This document shows positions 62,091 through 64,000 of a stretch of 64,000 nt of DNA, in pieces. Where the stretch lies: positions 434,001 to 498,000 of the forward strand of contig NZ_CANLRL010000002.1 of assembly GCF_947493595.1 (NCBI RefSeq), given 5' to 3'. Under the pieces are notes generated by a model. It made no database searches, had not been told where the DNA came from, and saw nothing but the letters and a program-made list of their open reading frames with translations. A program made the translations under genes and the position numbers. Within the stretch, counting starts at the first letter, position 1. Each line of letters begins with the position of its first letter. The stretch comes from an uncultured Shimia sp. (lineage in GTDB: Bacteria > Pseudomonadota > Alphaproteobacteria > Rhodobacterales > Rhodobacteraceae).

Positions 62091-62591
62091 TTACCCGTTG
62101 CGTTTGGGCAGGACCCAATCGGGGCGGGCGAAGTGGCAGGTGTAGCCGCCGACGTTCTTTTCCAGATAGTCCTGGTGATACTCTTCCGCCTGCCAGAAAT
62201 CGCAGGCCGGTTCGACCTCGGTCACCACTTTGCCGGGCCAGAGACCGGAGGCGTCGACATCCTTGATGGTGTCCTCGGCCACCGCCTTTTGATCCGCATC
62301 GGTGTAGTAAATTGCAGAGCGATAGGAGGTGCCACGGTCGTTGCCCTGACGGTTGGGCGTGGTGGGATCGTGAATCTGGAAGAAGAACTCCAAAAGCTTG
62401 CGGTATGAGGTTTTGGCGGGATCAAAAGTGATCTCGATTGCCTCGGCGTGGGTGCCATGGTTTTCATAGGTCGCATTTGACACGTCGCCACCGGTGTAGC
62501 CGACGCGGGTGGCCAAAACCCCGTCCATTTTGCGGATCAGATCTTCCATGCCCCAGAAACAGCCACCGGCCAGTACTGCACGTTCGCTCAT
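62091..62591 (-). CDS. msrA: Peptide-methionine (S)-S-oxide reductase MsrA
   Basis: A 166-residue cytoplasmic repair enzyme. The catalytic cysteine is Cys11 in [11 protein letters not shown], and GYTGG and [13 protein letters not shown] are further family blocks. It reduces the S epimer of methionine sulfoxide with thioredoxin. The ATG overlaps the msrB stop by four bases (ATGA). Confidence 0.96.
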   Translation of the reverse strand: MSERAVLAGGCFWGMEDLIRKMDGVLATRVGYTGGDVSNATYENHGTHAEAIEITFDPAKTSYRKLLEFFFQIHDPTTPNRQGNDRGTSYRSAIYYTDADQKAVAEDTIKDVDASGLWPGKVVTEVEPACDFWQAEEYHQDYLEKNVGGYTCHFARPDWVLPKRNG

Positions 62592-63040
62592 TGGTCGATC
62601 TCCTCTACTTGGTCAAGATAGGCGCCATATCCTTCGGCTTCCATATCGTTGCGGTGCACAAACCGCAGGGAGGCGGAGTTGATGCAATAGCGCAGCCCGC
62701 CACGGTCCTGTGGACCGTCGGGAAAGACGTGGCCAAGATGGCTGTCGCCGTGTTTGGAACGCACTTCGGTGCGGATCATGCCGGCAGTAGCGTCGTGGTG
62801 TTCGGTGACGTGGGCGGTCTCGATGGGCTTGGTGAAGCTGGGCCAGCCGCAGCCGCTTTCATATTTGTCGGAGCTGGCAAACAGCGGCTCGCCGGAGACC
62901 ACATCGACATAGATGCCGGGCTCTTTGTTGTACAAGAGCTTGCCGGAGCCGGGGCGTTCGGTGCCGTTTTCCTGAGTGACCCAGAATTGCTCGTCCGTGA
63001 GGGTGGCGATCACATCGGTGTCGCGGGTGTATTTGGTCAT
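62588..63040 (-). CDS. msrB: Peptide-methionine (R)-S-oxide reductase MsrB, zinc-free form
   Basis: A 150-residue enzyme reducing the R epimer of methionine sulfoxide. The catalytic cysteine is Cys119 in [11 protein letters not shown], and the probable resolving cysteine is Cys64 in ESGCGWPSF. Both CxxC pairs that hold structural zinc in many MsrB proteins are missing: YVDVVSG and [11 protein letters not shown] stand in their places. The ATG at 63040 ([10 protein letters not shown]) is chosen; the longer frame to 63130 lacks similarity. It forms an operon with msrA. Confidence 0.94.
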   Translation of the reverse strand: MTKYTRDTDVIATLTDEQFWVTQENGTERPGSGKLLYNKEPGIYVDVVSGEPLFASSDKYESGCGWPSFTKPIETAHVTEHHDATAGMIRTEVRSKHGDSHLGHVFPDGPQDRGGLRYCINSASLRFVHRNDMEAEGYGAYLDQVEEIDQ

Positions 63041-63172
63041 GCGCGTCTCCTTCGCTGATCTCAAAGTGGGGATCAGGGTTCTGATGTCAGGCATATGGGA
63101 GGAGACAGGGGTTTGAAAAGGGGGGATCACGCCAGCGTGTCGCAGTGCAACATTTGGCGTGATCTGGATTGG

Positions 63173-63580
63173 TTAGGCTGTGGCGGCGGTGAGAGCCGTG
63201 TCCAGCAGATCTTTGATCTTGGATTTACTGGTGCCTGCGACGATGCGGCCAAGTTCTCGGTCGCCTTTGAGCACCACCAAAGTGGAGCGGCGTGGGATTT
63301 TTAGGGTGCGGGCCAGCTCGGAGTTGCTGTGTTGGTCCCAGTCGACATTGATGAAGGTGATGGCGTCGCCGTAGGCGGGATTGGACTGTTTGAGCGCATT
63401 GATGGCGCGTTCCTGGGCGGCGCAGGTAGTGCACCAGTCGGTTTTGAAATCCAGAAAGACGGTGTCACCAGCGGCGAGGTGTTTTTTCACGAGACCCGGG
63501 GTGTAGTCGGTGGCGGCGCGGGCAGCCATGGGGAAGGCCAGCGTAGCGGCAGCGGAGGCAAGGAAAGTGCGACGGTGCAT
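63173..63580 (-). CDS. Periplasmic thioredoxin-like protein
   Basis: A 135-residue exported protein. The signal peptide (MHRRTFLASAAATLAFPMAA) has a twin-arginine-like RRTF start. The thioredoxin fold has the active site CTTC (50-53) in FKTDWCTTCAAQ and a cis-Pro-like segment in LKIPRRSTLVVL. It resembles the DsbD gamma-domain/TlpA group. It follows the CcdA-family gene by 14 bp, and that membrane protein would keep its cysteines reduced. It may pass electrons to heme c maturation or periplasmic repair. Confidence 0.88.
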   Translation of the reverse strand: MHRRTFLASAAATLAFPMAARAATDYTPGLVKKHLAAGDTVFLDFKTDWCTTCAAQERAINALKQSNPAYGDAITFINVDWDQHSNSELARTLKIPRRSTLVVLKGDRELGRIVAGTSKSKIKDLLDTALTAATA

Positions 63581-63594
63581 GAGGGGAACTCCTT

Positions 63595-64000
63595 TTAAAG
63601 GGCAACAGAGAGATCGAGCAGCCATGGGGGCAGGATACCCAAGAGCCAGATTTCGATCATGTGGTGGACATTGAAAAACAGCGCGAGGCCGGTGAGGAAG
63701 AAGACGCCCCCAAGGATAGGGCGGGATTTGGCGGCGATGGCGCGCAGGGTGGCTTGGTGTTTTCCAAGGGCCGAGCGGGCGCCGTAGCCGAGGCCGAGGA
63801 TCAGCGTGGAGACACCGGCGGCAAAGGCGATCATGATGATAGTGGCGTGGGTGAGGCTTTCGCCTTGGGACGCCAGAGCGATGGCACCGCCCAGCGTTGG
63901 GCCGATGCAGGGGGACCAGACGAGGCCGAGGAGCAGGCCACCGAGGAATTGGCCCTGAAGGCTGGTGTGGTCCACGGTGTTGAGCGTGCTGTCTGCGGAG
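63595..64000 (-). CDS. CcdA/DsbD-like thiol-disulfide transport membrane protein (5' partial)
   Basis: The frame runs open through the right edge, so the N-terminus is missing. The remaining 134 residues hold about three hydrophobic helices. GLVWSPCIGPTLGGAIALASQ has the conserved proline-cysteine motif of CcdA. The family carries reducing power from cytoplasmic thioredoxin across the membrane. It lies just upstream of the periplasmic thioredoxin-like gene in the same direction, so the two form a likely pair. Confidence 0.85.
   Translation of the reverse strand, partial: SADSTLNTVDHTSLQGQFLGGLLLGLVWSPCIGPTLGGAIALASQGESLTHATIIMIAFAAGVSTLILGLGYGARSALGKHQATLRAIAAKSRPILGGVFFLTGLALFFNVHHMIEIWLLGILPPWLLDLSVAL

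Noticed and set aside
1-64000. CRISPR array, prophage, insertion sequence or integrase
   Set aside because: No regularly spaced repeats, transposase motifs or attachment-site duplications were found. The genes are typical chromosomal ones with even codon use.

Overview
The window looks like a chromosomal segment of a marine roseobacter (Alphaproteobacteria, Rhodobacteraceae/Roseobacteraceae). The clues are the high GC content, the gene content (TRAP transporters, imelysin/di-heme cluster, MlrC-type M81 peptidase, roseobacter-type sodium channel, GT14-DUF5927/sulfotransferase pair) and the alphaproteobacterial gene orders rnd-kdsD-lptCAB-hpf-ptsN and mutM/ubiE-ubiB. There are no insertion sequences, phage genes, CRISPR arrays or rRNA genes. 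The only RNA gene seen is a tRNA-Leu(CAG).

Layout. 1-2.6 kb: a 5'-truncated GT14 glycosyltransferase and a sulfotransferase. 2.7-7.5 kb (minus): lipopolysaccharide transport and Kdo precursor genes (rnd, kdsD, lptC, lptA, lptB), then hpf and ptsN. 7.6-8.4 kb: a kinase-like protein. 8.4-14.6 kb (minus): a periplasmic di-heme/imelysin cluster (MauG-like peroxidase, imelysin, DUF1111 di-heme protein, second imelysin, DUF1513 propeller). Near-identical operator-like sites lie before the peroxidase and before the first imelysin, and a strong terminator lies inside the cluster. 14.7-18.8 kb: enoyl-CoA hydratase, mutM, ubiE-ubiB. 19-30.4 kb: housekeeping and accessory genes (dapA, lytic transglycosylase, DMT exporter, divergent mnmD/FAD-oxidoreductase pair, flavin reductase, OmpA lipoprotein, Ada/Ogt-type alkyltransferase, TetR-sterol desaturase operon, voltage-gated sodium channel, NDUFA9-like protein) and the tRNA.

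30.8-37.9 kb: a TRAP transporter operon running on into an M81 peptidase, a DSD1-family PLP enzyme and RidA, divergent from an RpiR-family regulator. This looks like uptake and breakdown of a D-amino-acid or hydroxy-amino-acid containing substrate. 38-45.7 kb: an oligopeptide-type ABC transporter with a GNAT protein and a cytoplasmic GH20 beta-N-acetylhexosaminidase, which resembles the chitobiose import systems of Vibrio. 46-49.3 kb: a large hybrid histidine kinase. 49.5-50.6 kb: rpsT and uppP. 50.8-58.2 kb: a glutamate synthase operon with gltD first and gltB last, and two extra genes between them. 58.4-62 kb: DUF4189 protein, mtgA, a FzlA-like GST, queG and a second GST. 62.1-64 kb (minus): msrA, msrB, a thioredoxin-like periplasmic protein and a CcdA-family protein cut by the window end.

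Most genes are closely packed with 1-14 nt overlaps. The only clear gene-free stretch longer than 300 bases is 45687-46037. Starts were moved inward from the longest open frame where ribosome binding sites, signal peptides or neighbouring stops argued for it, and this is stated per gene. All family assignments are by reading the sequence; no database search was run.
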